From positions 2,170,001 to 2,234,000 of the forward strand of contig NZ_CP034073.1 of the NCBI RefSeq assembly GCF_003855155.1: a stretch of 64,000 bases of DNA, written 5' to 3'. The translations under genes were made by a program, and so were the position numbers. Under the pieces are notes generated by a model that ran no database searches, had not been told where the DNA came from, and saw only the letters and a list, made by a program, of their open reading frames with translations. Shown piece by piece: positions 9,535 through 18,856 of the stretch. The number at the start of each line of letters is the position of its first letter. Within the stretch, counting starts at the first letter, position 1. This DNA is from Shewanella psychromarinicola. GTDB lineage: Bacteria > Pseudomonadota > Gammaproteobacteria > Enterobacterales > Shewanellaceae.

Positions 9535-10731
9535 TTAAAACAATACCTTAATCTTACTGGCAACCGTTTTGGCTTTTTCGATGGCTTCTTCAACCGTGTT
9601 GTCTCTGGCTAACGCTACCCCTAAACGACGGCGTCCATCAATGTCTGGTTTACCAAATAAACGCAGTTGAGTATCAACAGGCGCGAGTGCTTCAGCCATG
9701 CCTTGGTAACGGATATTGGTTGATGTGCCTTCAGCCAGAATAACCGCAGAGGCGCTGGGACCGTGTTGCACAATATTGCTGATGGGTAAGCCTAAAATGG
9801 CGCGCACATGTAAGGCAAACTCTGACAAATCCTGACTGATTAAGGTGACTAAACCGGTATCATGTGGTCTGGGTGACACTTCAGAAAAATACACCTCATC
9901 ACCTTTAATAAATAGCTCTACACCAAACAGTCCATAACCCCCTAAGGCTTCAACAACTCGCTGACTCATGGCTTGGGCTTTGTGCAATACCTTCGCGGGC
10001 ATCGCTTGTGGTTGCCAAGATTCACGGTAATCACCGTCTTCTTGTCGATGACCAATCGGGTCACAAAAGTGGATGCCATTGACCGCACTGATGGTCAGTA
10101 GGGTGATTTCATAGTCAAAAGGAATAAAGGCTTCAACAATCACCCGCCCTTGACCTGCTCGGCCACCTTCTTGAGCATAAGCCCACGCCGGTTGAACTTG
10201 CTTTGCCGTTTTAATCACACTTTGGCCTTTACCCGATGAACTCATCACAGGTTTAACCACACAAGGCATTCCAATGGTGGCAACAGCTTGTTCAAATTCA
10301 TCTTGGTTGTCGCAAAAAAAGTAAGCCGATGTGGGCACGGCTAATGTTTCTGCCGCCAAGCGTCGAATGCCTTCGCGATCCATGGTTAGTTGGGTCGCCT
10401 TTGCTGTCGGCACCACCCGCAAGCCTTGTTGCTCCAGTTCCAATAACGTTTTAGTCGCAATCGCTTCGATTTCAGGGATCACCAAGTCAGGCTGCTCGAG
10501 TTCAATAACCGTTTTGAGTGCATCGGCATCGAGCATGTTGATCACATGAAAACGATGAGCAATTTGCATGGCTGGTGCATTCGGGTAGCGGTCGACCCCA
10601 ATCACCTCAATGCCGTAACGTTGTAATTCTATGGCGACTTCTTTACCGAGTTCGCCACAGCCTAACAACATCGCTTTGATTGTGCCTGGGGTGTTTGCTG
10701 TGCCAAAAGTCGTTGGGGTTGCTATGGTCAT
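9535..10731 (-). CDS. purT: Formate-dependent phosphoribosylglycinamide formyltransferase PurT
   Basis: ATP-grasp enzyme that makes formyl-GAR from GAR, formate and ATP, the folate-independent alternative to PurN in purine synthesis. At 398 aa it matches the family length. The N-terminal Rossmann-like part contains [19 protein letters not shown]. The ATP-grasp part shows [19 protein letters not shown] and the metal-binding [10 protein letters not shown]. The C-terminus carries [10 protein letters not shown]. It is monocistronic and convergent with the 152-aa gene. Confidence 0.97.
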   Translation of the reverse strand: MTIATPTTFGTANTPGTIKAMLLGCGELGKEVAIELQRYGIEVIGVDRYPNAPAMQIAHRFHVINMLDADALKTVIELEQPDLVIPEIEAIATKTLLELEQQGLRVVPTAKATQLTMDREGIRRLAAETLAVPTSAYFFCDNQDEFEQAVATIGMPCVVKPVMSSSGKGQSVIKTAKQVQPAWAYAQEGGRAGQGRVIVEAFIPFDYEITLLTISAVNGIHFCDPIGHRQEDGDYRESWQPQAMPAKVLHKAQAMSQRVVEALGGYGLFGVELFIKGDEVYFSEVSPRPHDTGLVTLISQDLSEFALHVRAILGLPISNIVQHGPSASAVILAEGTSTNIRYQGMAEALAPVDTQLRLFGKPDIDGRRRLGVALARDNTVEEAIEKAKTVASKIKVLF

Positions 10732-10939
10732 GTGCGGCCTTACTAAATAGGATATATTTTTATATGAAGAACAGTGTAACGAGATATGGTGTTATAAATC
10801 CAACAGAAAAAGCATTGTTTAGCTAAACCAAGGGGGATAAGGCGATAAAATGTGAGCGATGATTGTGTTTTATGGCGATAAGTAGGTGTTTGTATGCTTA
10901 GAATAAATGCTCTGCATGTGATAAAAAATAGTTGAATAA

Positions 10940-10972
10940 GCCAACATCATTGACTACATCGCTGATGTTGGC
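10940..10972 (-). terminator. Possible terminator after the peroxiredoxin-like gene
   Basis: The 10-bp perfect arms gccaacatca / tgatgttggc are separated by 13 nt, 33 bp past the stop of the minus-strand gene. Downstream on the minus strand is a T-rich but not uninterrupted tract, so strength is uncertain. Confidence 0.5.
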
Positions 10973-11004
10973 TGTGCCATTGGAATCGATTGCACAGGGC
11001 GCGA

Positions 11005-11646
11005 TTAGTTAACCAACAGCTCTGCTGCAGTTAAAATCAATTCAGGAGCCGGGCGAACTTTATAGTTGGGATTAACATATTGAAAATGGATTAAGCCGGT
11101 TTTGTCTGCCACGTATACCGCAGGCACAGGCAACACCAAGCGTTTATCACCTTGTGGCGTGGTAAACAGGGTATTGTCGACATTCAGCTTAGCTTGGTAA
11201 GTCTGGGTGGTTTTTTCACTGGTGTAATACGCCAAACCAAAAGCTTGTGAAGCGGCCATTGATGCATCGGACAGCAGTAAATAATCCAGTTTTTTAGTCG
11301 TTATCGAGGCGCGCATTTTTTCTGGGGTGTCGGGTGAAATCCCCACTAACTGAAAACCTAGCTCAATGAGTTTAGGTTCAATGGCTTTGAGCTGGCCCAT
11401 TTGCGAATTACAAAATGGACACCAGCCGCCACGATAAAAGAAAAAGACCGTGGGTTTTTGGGCTACCAATTGACTCAGATCAACCGCTTTTCCATCAACA
11501 TCTTGCAGTGTAATAGCCGGAATTTGATGACCATTAAGCAGGGGGATTACATGATTTTCGTCACTGGCAATGGGTTTAGCCACACTGGCTAAACTGGTTA
11601 AACTGGTTAGGGTCAATGCGGTAGCGATAAGTAGCGTTTTTAGCAT
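11005..11646 (-). CDS. Secreted peroxiredoxin-like (AhpC/TSA) protein
   Basis: Thioredoxin-fold peroxidase-like protein exported to the periplasm. The start is taken at ATG 11644-11646 with AAGGA upstream, which exposes a signal peptide (MLKTLLIATALTLTSLTSLA). The mature part has FFYRGGWCPFCNSQ, placing a CxxC at the usual redox position, and then GISPDTPEKMR. The second half has a peroxiredoxin-like pattern ending VRPAPELILTA. It could be a peroxidase or a thiol-disulfide protein; the CPFC motif does not settle this. It is convergent with nothing and lies downstream of rhlE on the same strand. Confidence 0.82.
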   Translation of the reverse strand: MLKTLLIATALTLTSLTSLASVAKPIASDENHVIPLLNGHQIPAITLQDVDGKAVDLSQLVAQKPTVFFFYRGGWCPFCNSQMGQLKAIEPKLIELGFQLVGISPDTPEKMRASITTKKLDYLLLSDASMAASQAFGLAYYTSEKTTQTYQAKLNVDNTLFTTPQGDKRLVLPVPAVYVADKTGLIHFQYVNPNYKVRPAPELILTAAELLVN

Positions 11647-11717
11647 AGTAAGTCCTTGTGAAGTGATGTCCCAACAACAATAGACCATAGCATAAACACA
11701 ATAATTTCATCCAAACA

Positions 11718-11739
11718 CAAAAAAGGCGCCTAAGCGCCT
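11718..11739 (-). terminator. Rho-independent terminator of rhlE
   Basis: On the minus strand AGGCGC-TTAG-GCGCCT is followed directly by six T's. A second inverted repeat (gattaaatagc / gctatttaatc) overlaps the rhlE stop codon just upstream. Confidence 0.88.
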
Positions 11740-11760
11740 AGTTGATTAAATAGCGTGATG

Positions 11761-13062
11761 CTATTTAATCTTTTTGTATTTTACCGTGCTACTGGCTTTA
11801 CCTACTTTAACCCGACGTCCATCCATGTTTTTCTCGGCAATCATCTGCTCGCCCACGTTATCGCTACGTTGTTGCTTTTTAGCAAAGCTACGGCGTTGTT
11901 CAATTTGCTTAAGCAATACCTCACGGCTGCCGACTTCGTAACCTGGCACTGTGACCCGGCGGATTTTCTGGCCGATTAATTTTTCAATGTCCGCTAAGGT
12001 GCGTTCTTCTTCGCGGCTCACAAATGAAATGGCAACACCGGTTTTACCCGCACGACCAGTACGGCCAATACGGTGGACATAATCTTCGGCTAAAAACGGT
12101 AAATCGTAGTTAACAACATATTCTAGATTTTGGATATCGAGTCCGCGAGCAGCCACTTCGGTGGCGACTAATACGCGAATTTTACCTTCAACAAATTCAC
12201 GCAGTGCACGACGACGGCTACCTTGGGCTTTCTCGCCATGAACCACACCAGAAACAATCCCGTCTAAGTTTAGCTCTTTCACTAATTTATCTGCCGCATC
12301 ACGCGTCGCGGTGAACACTAAGACACGTTGCCAATTTTTAGTGCCAATTAACTCAGATAATAATTCATGTTTACGACGTTGCTCAACCGGATACACCACT
12401 TGGCTAACGGTGTCCGCCGTGGTGTTTTGCTTATCAGCGGCAATAATTTTAGGCTTATTAAGCATCTCATTGGCTAACTTTTTCACTTCAGTAGAGAAGG
12501 TCGCAGAAAACAACATGTTTTGACGCTTTTTGTTTACCGCTTGGATAATTTTTTTAATATCAGCACTAAAGCCCATATCGAGCATGCGATCGGCTTCATC
12601 TAGGACTAAAAATTCAACGTTAGATAAACTTAAGTTACAGGCTACAATGTGTTCAAGCAAACGCCCTGGGGTAGCCACAATCACGTCGGCACCACGTTTA
12701 AGTTTCTGTGATTGAGAGTCCATTTTAACGCCACCGTAAATGGTTAATACCGTTACGTTAAGGTATTTACTGTAGGCGCTAATATTGTCGGCAACCTGCG
12801 CAGCAAGCTCACGGGTTGGCGTTAGAATTAAGGTGCGAGTGTTAGACGGTAGCGTCTCTTTGGGGGTGTCACACATTTTTTGTAAAATAGGCAATGCAAA
12901 CGCCGCCGTTTTACCGGTACCGGTTTGGGCGCTGGCTAACACATCTTCACCACGACGGATCGCAGGGATCGCTTGTTGTTGAACGGGTGTCATAGCTTGA
13001 TAACCGCACTCAGCGATCGCGCGTAGTAATTCTGGGGCGAAGCTAAAAGATTCAAATTTCAT
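11761..13062 (-). CDS. rhlE: DEAD-box ATP-dependent RNA helicase, RhlE type
   Basis: RNA helicase likely acting in ribosome assembly or mRNA turnover. All core motifs are present in order: Q motif (TPVQQQAIP), ASAQTGTGKT, PTRELA, TPGRLLEH, LDEADRMLDMGF, FSATF, ARGLDI and HRIGRTGRAG. The N-terminus closely follows E. coli RhlE. The C-terminal extension is short and basic (KKQQRSDN to KYKKIK). The 433-aa gene is followed by a clear terminator. About 800 bp upstream is free of genes and could include a long 5' leader, common in cold-regulated helicase genes; that is inference. Confidence 0.93.
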   Translation of the reverse strand: MKFESFSFAPELLRAIAECGYQAMTPVQQQAIPAIRRGEDVLASAQTGTGKTAAFALPILQKMCDTPKETLPSNTRTLILTPTRELAAQVADNISAYSKYLNVTVLTIYGGVKMDSQSQKLKRGADVIVATPGRLLEHIVACNLSLSNVEFLVLDEADRMLDMGFSADIKKIIQAVNKKRQNMLFSATFSTEVKKLANEMLNKPKIIAADKQNTTADTVSQVVYPVEQRRKHELLSELIGTKNWQRVLVFTATRDAADKLVKELNLDGIVSGVVHGEKAQGSRRRALREFVEGKIRVLVATEVAARGLDIQNLEYVVNYDLPFLAEDYVHRIGRTGRAGKTGVAISFVSREEERTLADIEKLIGQKIRRVTVPGYEVGSREVLLKQIEQRRSFAKKQQRSDNVGEQMIAEKNMDGRRVKVGKASSTVKYKKIK

Positions 13063-13880
13063 GGTGCAGTTCCTGTATGTACATCAAAACAAAGCGATTG
13101 ATATGCGATTCAGTCAACATCAGTTAACAAAAAGTGTTCGCAAATTAATCTGGAATTTTATGGTTTAGAGCCTTATCTAATGGTCGATTCTATGCTTAAT
13201 TTAGCGTGATTAACATCTTAGGATAGTTGAAAAACGTTAAGCCTGAATTAAGCGCCAATTTTGTGCCATAGATAAGCGGCCGCGGAGTATAACAAACTTT
13301 TGTATAAATCCTGAACTTTATCTGTGTCTGGCGCTAAGATTTTTTAGGCGATATCGTTCTAACGGAAATGACTCGATGGCAACGACATTGAGGTGTCGTG
13401 TTCTAGCAAAATCCGCGAACATGTTTTTTGACATTGAACTGCAGCCAGTACCCGTAGCAAATGTGCCGTGTCTAGTGATCCAAGCGCTTACCAAGGTATC
13501 AATTTTTGCCTATTTCAACTGACAATTTTGGGCATCTTAGTGGTTTTTCTATCTTTATATTCGGTTCATATTTAGATTTAAATTCACATTCAGCTTAAAT
13601 ACTGGCCATCCGTTATCAATGATTTAGCCGACACTCATTATGATACTTGACGATATGGTCGATGTTCATCGCGGCCTAGACCCTCTTGGCTTGGTTAACA
13701 AGATATCTCCGATCCAAGCATCGTCCTTTGTCGCGTGATAGCGCAAGACATAAAAGTGGCTGTCCGCTAAAGGATTTTATTGATTAAAGCAGAAAAAATC
13801 ATCGAGGAACACCTAGCCCTCTTTTTCGTTATAATGCTCTACCCGTTATATACCCGTATTTAAAAGGTATTAAAAAGATC
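13063..13880. other. Gene-free stretch between rhlE and the spermidine-synthase-like gene
   Basis: About 820 bp with stops in all frames and no convincing ORF. The left part is AT-rich and may be the rhlE leader. The part around 13640-13760 has somewhat coding-like composition on the minus strand (a short stretch reading DKGRCLDRRYLVNQ), which may be a decayed gene. I see no strong hairpin or operator. Confidence 0.4.
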
Positions 13881-14651
13881 ATGGATATCAAAGGAAACTG
13901 CATCTCATCAATAAACGATGAGCACGGCCCAATTTATGTTTACCAAACAAGGACCAGCCGGATCCTCAGCTTTGATGGGAAAATCTATCAAAGTAGTATG
14001 AAACTAAAAGACATTAATGGATTAGCTCTGGGCTACACTCAGGCCATGATGGCGGGTTTATTGTTTATCCCCACAGTAAAAACTGCCACGATTATGGGGC
14101 TGGGCGCCGGCTCAATGGCAAAAAATCTACTCAGTAGTTTCTCCGAATTGCAGGTCCATGCGGTCGAATATCGTGCAGCCGTGGCCAATACTGCAACAGA
14201 ATATTTTTACTTACCCGACACGGATCGCCTGTGTATTCATATAGATGATGCGGTTAACTACATGAAACACACCGACATAAAAAGCGATATTATCTTTTCA
14301 GATCTCTACAACGCTAAGGGCATGGAACCGAAGCAAGTACAACAATCCTACTTGCGTGATTGTAAACAGGCACTCAACCAACAAGGTGTCCTCGTGCTCA
14401 ATATCTGGCATACGACAGTTAACTTACGAGAAGAGTTAGATGAATTACTCGCGGGCGTATTTGACAACCAACTACTCAGTTTCGAAGTCGATAGTGGAAA
14501 CACGATTGTTCTTGCATTCAAAAATGACATTCCCGCGCTAAAAGAACAAGATCTACTGGCTAAAGGTCAATGGTTGCAACAGGAAATGAACATTCCGATG
14601 GAACCTTATGCCAAATTACTGTTAGAGACACAAGATTTTTGCGAAGAGTGA
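13881..14651 (+). CDS. Spermidine-synthase-like methyltransferase-fold protein
   Basis: A 256-aa Rossmann-fold protein of the spermidine synthase superfamily. The cofactor loop is TIMGLGAGSMAKNL, followed by the ribose-contacting acidic residue in HAVEYR. DDAVNYM and SDLYNAKGM occupy the usual catalytic segment, but the canonical D-D pair of true putrescine aminopropyltransferases is not clearly preserved. It may therefore be one of the many synthase-like proteins without aminopropyl transfer activity. It stands alone, with long noncoding sequence on both sides. Confidence 0.75.
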   Translation: MDIKGNCISSINDEHGPIYVYQTRTSRILSFDGKIYQSSMKLKDINGLALGYTQAMMAGLLFIPTVKTATIMGLGAGSMAKNLLSSFSELQVHAVEYRAAVANTATEYFYLPDTDRLCIHIDDAVNYMKHTDIKSDIIFSDLYNAKGMEPKQVQQSYLRDCKQALNQQGVLVLNIWHTTVNLREELDELLAGVFDNQLLSFEVDSGNTIVLAFKNDIPALKEQDLLAKGQWLQQEMNIPMEPYAKLLLETQDFCEE

Positions 14652-15145
14652 TGCGGATAGCTATTTTTACTGGCTACGCTATTGAGATATATCTTTGGTT
14701 TTATGATTGCTAGAAAAGGGTGAATGCCTCCTATGGGTCAAGACAAGGGTTTGCTTATGGGCCTTAGCGCTTTTGCTGTCTAGCTAACACTATAGTGTAT
14801 TCAAGGTGATGCTGGCGTTTAAAAGCAAGGGGATTGCCCTGACATGGATAAGTGAAGCGGGCTTAAATGTGGGCCTAGATGTGGACTTAGATGTGGACTT
14901 AGATGTGGACTTAGATGTGGACTTAGATGTGGACTTAGATGTGGGCCTAGATGTGGACTTAGATGTATCACTGCGCCGCGATGAATTCCGTAACCCCTGC
15001 AGCTATTATGGTTAAACGCCCATATTGCTAGCGGCCAGCTACCACCAGCACCTGCTGAAGATGAAAGTCGCTATGGTAGGCCACTAACAAGTGCCTCGTC
15101 TTTCTAGGCCTTAGCCGTATTACGCCGCTAACAAAAAGCCGCTAA
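14652..15145. other. Gene-free stretch with a 12-bp tandem repeat
   Basis: No convincing gene. A 69-codon frame at 14806-15015 exists only because the 12-bp repeat is open in frame, encoding a (Leu-Asp-Val-Asp)n run. It has no ribosome site, so I do not call it a gene. Confidence 0.5.
14857..14964. repeat. Nine-unit tandem repeat of a 12-mer
   Basis: Unit gtggacttagat. The first copy is degenerate (gcgggcttaaat), the second and eighth are gtgggcctagat and the other six are exact. The total is 108 bp. A unit length divisible by three keeps the frame open, but coding use is unproven. Confidence 0.95.
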
Positions 15146-15173
15146 TAAAAAGGCCAGCCTCTATGGCTGGCCT
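15146..15173 (-). terminator. Rho-independent terminator of the NCS2 permease
   Basis: The 9-bp arms aggccagcc / ggctggcct have a 5-nt loop and are followed on the minus strand by TTTTTATTAG, 23 bp after the permease stop. Confidence 0.88.
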
Positions 15174-15195
15174 CACTATTGAGTCTATTATCGGG

Positions 15196-16554
15196 TTAAA
15201 TTGCCCAACCACCTAGATAGAACGCGACTAAACCGAGTGTAATGGCGATGACGCCAAGTCGCAGTTTACGCCACTCGCCGCTGCATATGCGGCCAATCAC
15301 TAAGGTCACAAAGCCAAGCATGATCCCAGTGACGATATTACAGCTTAAAATGATAAATACTGCGCAGGTTAGGCCTGCCATCGCATCCACTTTATCGTCA
15401 AAATCAAGCTTAGTGACGTTGCTTAGCATCAGTAATCCAACATACATAAGCGCTGGCGCGGTCGCATAAGCCGGCACTAAATAGCTTAACGGCGCTAAAA
15501 ACATCATCATCAAAAACAGCAAGCCAACTATGGTAGCGGTCAGGCCAGTTTTGCCACCTGCAGCGGTTCCTGCAGCGGATTCAATATAAACGGCCGCAGG
15601 GGCACCGCCGACTAGGCCAGCAACAATACTGCTGACAGAATCTGATGTCAGTGCTTTACCACCACCCACAATATTGTCATTTTCATCAAGAAGTTCCGCT
15701 TGGCCTGCCACCGCTCGAATCGTGCCAGTGGCATCAAATATTGCGGTCATCACCAACGCCAACACAATCGGCAGTACCACTGGATTCAGTGCGCCCATAA
15801 TATCGAGCTGGCCAATCAGTGATGTTTCCGACATCAAGTCAGGCAATGCAAATAAGCCTTGATATGTCACGTTCGGATCAAATATTAACCCAAAGACAGA
15901 GAGTCCGACAATCACCAGCAATATGCCACCTGGCATGCCTCGGCGCTCAAGCCCAATCGTCATAGCAAGGCCAATTATTGTTGCGATAACCGGTAAGCTA
16001 TTAATATCACCAAGCTGTACGGGTAAACCGGCATCGTTGGAGACAATTAATTTCACGCTATTGGTCGCAATAAGCAGTAAAAACAAACCAATACCAATAC
16101 CCGTACCATGAGCGATACCGGTTGGCAAGTTCGTCAGTACCCACTGACGAATACCCGTGACACTCACAAAGGTAAATACGACACCCATAAGAAAAATAGC
16201 GCCAAGGGTGACAGGAATGGATATGCCTTGGCCCAGCACCATACTAAATGCCGTAAAGGCCGTGAGTGATATTGCACACCCTATGGCCATCGGCAAATTA
16301 GCCCATAGCCCCATGAGTAACGAACCAAAAGCGGCAATTAAGCAAGTCGCGATAAATACCGCAGCAGGGTCAAACCCTGCAGTGCCAAGCATGTTAGGCA
16401 CTACAATTACCGAATAAACCATAGCCAAAAACGTCGTTAAGCCCGCAATGACTTCACGTTTTAAGGTACTTCCACGGGCAGAAATATTGAAATAGCTATC
16501 CAAAAATGGATCAGAAGCAGCAGTCGAGTTAGAGAGAGTCTGTTCAGACTTCAT
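15196..16554 (-). CDS. NCS2-family (AzgA-type) purine permease
   Basis: Inner-membrane proton symporter of the adenine/guanine/hypoxanthine type (452 aa, about 12-14 hydrophobic segments). The N-terminus [20 protein letters not shown] and the motif [18 protein letters not shown] near residue 315 are characteristic of this subgroup. A long 5' region follows the start codon on the minus strand, but I could not fit a purine riboswitch there. The gene stands alone with its own terminator. A nucleoside phosphorylase (xapA-like) encoded 16 kb away could act in the same salvage pathway. Confidence 0.9.
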   Translation of the reverse strand: MKSEQTLSNSTAASDPFLDSYFNISARGSTLKREVIAGLTTFLAMVYSVIVVPNMLGTAGFDPAAVFIATCLIAAFGSLLMGLWANLPMAIGCAISLTAFTAFSMVLGQGISIPVTLGAIFLMGVVFTFVSVTGIRQWVLTNLPTGIAHGTGIGIGLFLLLIATNSVKLIVSNDAGLPVQLGDINSLPVIATIIGLAMTIGLERRGMPGGILLVIVGLSVFGLIFDPNVTYQGLFALPDLMSETSLIGQLDIMGALNPVVLPIVLALVMTAIFDATGTIRAVAGQAELLDENDNIVGGGKALTSDSVSSIVAGLVGGAPAAVYIESAAGTAAGGKTGLTATIVGLLFLMMMFLAPLSYLVPAYATAPALMYVGLLMLSNVTKLDFDDKVDAMAGLTCAVFIILSCNIVTGIMLGFVTLVIGRICSGEWRKLRLGVIAITLGLVAFYLGGWAI

Positions 16555-17448
16555 AGATATTATACCTTTTGATCTCTTAAATATGAGTTAACCAATGATC
16601 ATTCATTGGCGACACAGCTATGGCAGGTAGAGCCCCAATCGAGATAGACTTAGGTGAGAGATCCACTTGGCGCTTATGGCGTTAGTGACCTGCGAGTATT
16701 GTGGTAAACAAATTTGTTATCCACATGTCTGGTAAAATTTACTCTTACCAACATAGCCTTTGTTGGCGCGGAGTTTACAACAATCGACCATAAGGAAACA
16801 GGAAGCAGTTAACAATTTTTGTTACATAGATAAAACAACGCCCATAAACACACAAAAGTAACCGGCTGTTTTACCTGCCGCATCATAAAATGACTCACTG
16901 CAGTGACAACTACTCTCCAGTATGTATTGCCAATAACTTATCAGCGGCCTTAGTCCGGCAACTCAATGCCGATATGAAGGCATAACAGTGTTTGCCGCGA
17001 GTGGAAAATTAACTCGCAGTAGTCGATTATCGAGGTCGAAAATCGTTAGCTATTATTGCTGTGTATCCGTGAAGACGTGACAGTGAAGCGTTAATGCTAA
17101 ATTCGTTAGTGGCCCAAAGTATTTTTAAGCTATGGCCTGCGGCCACTAACGTCGTGGCGCTTCACCCACACCAGACCAAGAGGAAACCAACGGCTGTTCC
17201 CTCTTGGAACTCCCAGCCGCCCCGCAACATTTTCAAACAGCGAAAAGGTCGCCATGGGGATTAATCCAGCTTTGGACTTCATTTGTATGCTGCTTCGGAC
17301 TTATTCGAAAATGCTAACGCTTCCGATGGTACATCCTGTACCTCGAAAGCTAGCCTGACATCCATGTCAGGACTCACACTATTTTCTTCAACGTCCTCAA
17401 GTTCAGAGTTGAATCAGCCGTTTTAAAGTCAGTATTTTGGGTGATGAG
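16555..17448. other. Gene-free, hairpin-rich region left of the IS1111-group element
   Basis: About 900 bp without a gene. Bases 16555-17040 would hold the permease leader. From 17083 onward the sequence is dense in inverted repeats (17083-17165, and around 17172-17205). Short hairpins of the type tacatcctgta and cctgacatccatgtcagg lie near 17330-17375. The style resembles intergenic repeat families of marine gammaproteobacteria, but I cannot confirm copy number. Confidence 0.5.
17083..17165. repeat. Long imperfect inverted repeat
   Basis: Outer arms gtgaagcg / cgcttcac (17083-17090, 17158-17165) and inner arms cgttagtggcc / ggccactaacg (17104-17114, 17141-17151) are separated by bulges of different length. 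Together they make an 83-nt fold-back. Confidence 0.8.
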
Positions 17449-17460
17449 ATGGACGCTCCC
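17449..17460 (+). repeat. Left subterminal inverted repeat of the IS1111-group element
   Basis: atggacgctccc, exact inverse of 21307-21318. A third, inverted copy (ggagcgtcca, 17511-17520) lies directly before the transposase start and contains its ribosome site. Confidence 0.9.
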
Positions 17461-17510
17461 TAATACGGCGTCAATGCGCCAAACTGATGTTGAACCATAC
17501 AGTTACTTAA

Positions 17511-17520
17511 GGAGCGTCCA
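17511..17520 (+). promoter_or_regulatory. Ribosome site of the transposase embedded in an inverted copy of the IS end
   Basis: aaggagcgtccacc precedes the ATG at 17523. The AAGGAG Shine-Dalgarno shares bases with ggagcgtcca, which can pair with tggacgctcc at 17449-17458. A transcript starting left of 17449 could therefore sequester the ribosome site. Confidence 0.6.
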
Positions 17521-17522
17521 CC

Positions 17523-18566
17523 ATGAAAGTTACCACTATTGCGATTGATTTGGCAAAAAATGTTTTCCAAGTTTTAGGAATGGATAGCCATGCAAAGCAA
17601 GTCTTCAATAAACGTTTAAATCGCACTCAACTGATTGAGTTTATGTTGCAACAACCCCATTGCGATGTGGTCTTTGAGGCTTGTTATTCATCCCATTACT
17701 GGGGACGTAAGTTTCTCGTTATGGGGCATAACGTTAAGCTCATTCCTGCCCAACATGTCACCCCGTTCGTGCGAGGCAGTAAAAATGACAACAATGACAC
17801 AATGGCGATTTTTGAAGCCAGCTTTAGGCCAAACATTCGTTTCGTGCCAGTGAAAACCGAAGAGCAGCAAGAAATATTGATGTTACACCGAGTCAGAGAA
17901 CGTTTAGTGAAGGAGAAAACGGCCTGCACTAATCAAATTCGGGGTGTATTAGTCGATTTTGGGATTTGCTTTGCCCAAGGCTATAAAACATTTGAAGTTG
18001 CTATGTGGGACATCATTAACGATGCGTCACAACGCCCTATCATTAAGTTGATGGCTAATGATTTCTGGGATGAATATCAAAGTGTTAATACTCATTTAGA
18101 CAGAATTAATACCTTGATAAAAAAACTTGTCGAGCGTGACCCTAATGGCAAAATTTTATTAAGCATTCCTGGTGTAGGGCCCATTATCGCGTCAGCGTTT
18201 GTTGCATCAATTGGCAAAGGTCAGGCGTTTAATACTGCTAAAGAACTGGGTGTGTGGCTGGGGTTAACCCCCAAGCAATTTGCCTCAGGCCATCGAAGTG
18301 TTAATGGCAGTATTACCAAACGTGGCAACGGCTATTTACGCAAACAGCTTATTCATGGAGCCAGAACCGTCGTCAGCCATGCGAGTAAAAAACAAGATGA
18401 TTTAAACCTCTGGATAACGCAGCTAAGAAGCCGAAAAAGCATCTGCAGTACGGTGGTTGCCACGGCTCATAGACTCGCCAGACTGATATGGATTTTATTA
18501 CAAAAACAAGTGCCTTATGCTCCGCAATATGCAGCAAATCAAGGTGTAAACCATGGTACTTGTTAA
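17523..18566 (+). CDS. IS110-family transposase (IS1111 group)
   Basis: RNA-guided DEDD recombinase of 347 aa. The N-terminal RuvC-like domain starts TTIAIDLAKNVFQVLG (first Asp D9), with FEACYSS and the GSKNDNNDTMAIFEA region carrying further acidic residues. The C-terminal Transposase_20 domain has SIPGVGPIIASAFVASIG and the nucleophile-region SGHRSVNGSITKRGNGYLRK. The frame is complete. The subterminal repeats and the noncoding arm downstream of the gene, not upstream, place it in the IS1111 group. Its guide-RNA region is split by IS66, so the protein is probably intact but the element may be unable to move itself. Confidence 0.94.
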   Translation: MKVTTIAIDLAKNVFQVLGMDSHAKQVFNKRLNRTQLIEFMLQQPHCDVVFEACYSSHYWGRKFLVMGHNVKLIPAQHVTPFVRGSKNDNNDTMAIFEASFRPNIRFVPVKTEEQQEILMLHRVRERLVKEKTACTNQIRGVLVDFGICFAQGYKTFEVAMWDIINDASQRPIIKLMANDFWDEYQSVNTHLDRINTLIKKLVERDPNGKILLSIPGVGPIIASAFVASIGKGQAFNTAKELGVWLGLTPKQFASGHRSVNGSITKRGNGYLRKQLIHGARTVVSHASKKQDDLNLWITQLRSRKSICSTVVATAHRLARLIWILLQKQVPYAPQYAANQGVNHGTC

Positions 18567-18813
18567 CACTGTTGTCGCTATCTTGCAGAGCTCGGTCTGG
18601 CCAAGGACTCCGAGTCCGACTGGGTGATAAGAGCCGCAAGATAGCACATTAAATACTCACCGGGGTTGTTGTGAACGATGAAGAAATGGCTCAGTCCAAC
18701 CAGTGCTAGCCCGAATAGGCCAAGGATAGGAAAAGCCTAATCCGCATGGGTGTTTCAATTGACAGGCGCAGTGGTACGGATTTCATTAGGGGCGCAGCTT
18801 GGCTGTTAAGCCC
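18567..18813 (+). ncRNA. Candidate bridge/seek RNA region of the IS1111-group element, 5' part
   Basis: In IS1111-group elements the guide RNA lies between the transposase stop and the right end. Here that segment has a perfect 10-bp outer stem (gctatcttgc 18577-18586, gcaagatagc 18636-18645). It encloses further pairing including the hairpin ggactccgagtcc (18605-18617). The remainder continues at 21186-21306 after the IS66 insertion. Location and structure support the call; no guide loops can be assigned without the matching target. Confidence 0.55.
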
Positions 18814-18821
18814 GTATATAT
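18814..18821. repeat. Target site duplication of IS66, left copy
   Basis: gtatatat, identical to 21178-21185 and directly abutting the IS66 left terminal repeat. Eight bp is the standard duplication for this family. Confidence 0.95.
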
Positions 18822-18856
18822 GTAAGCGGTCAATTAAGCGGTGGAGCCCGATATCA

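Noticed and set aside
14806..15015. 69-aa acidic protein gene
   Set aside because: The frame is open only because of the 12-bp repeat; it has no ribosome site and no content outside the repeat.
16555..16800. Purine riboswitch in the leader of the NCS2 permease
   Set aside because: On the minus strand a CTCTACCTGCC-like piece is present, but the flanking conserved core and P1 stem of purine riboswitches could not be fitted.
17083..17165. Integron attC site near the IS1111 element
   Set aside because: The arms include gttagtggcc-like sequence, but the conserved RYYYAAC/GTTRRRY core boxes do not fit and no integrase or cassettes are present.
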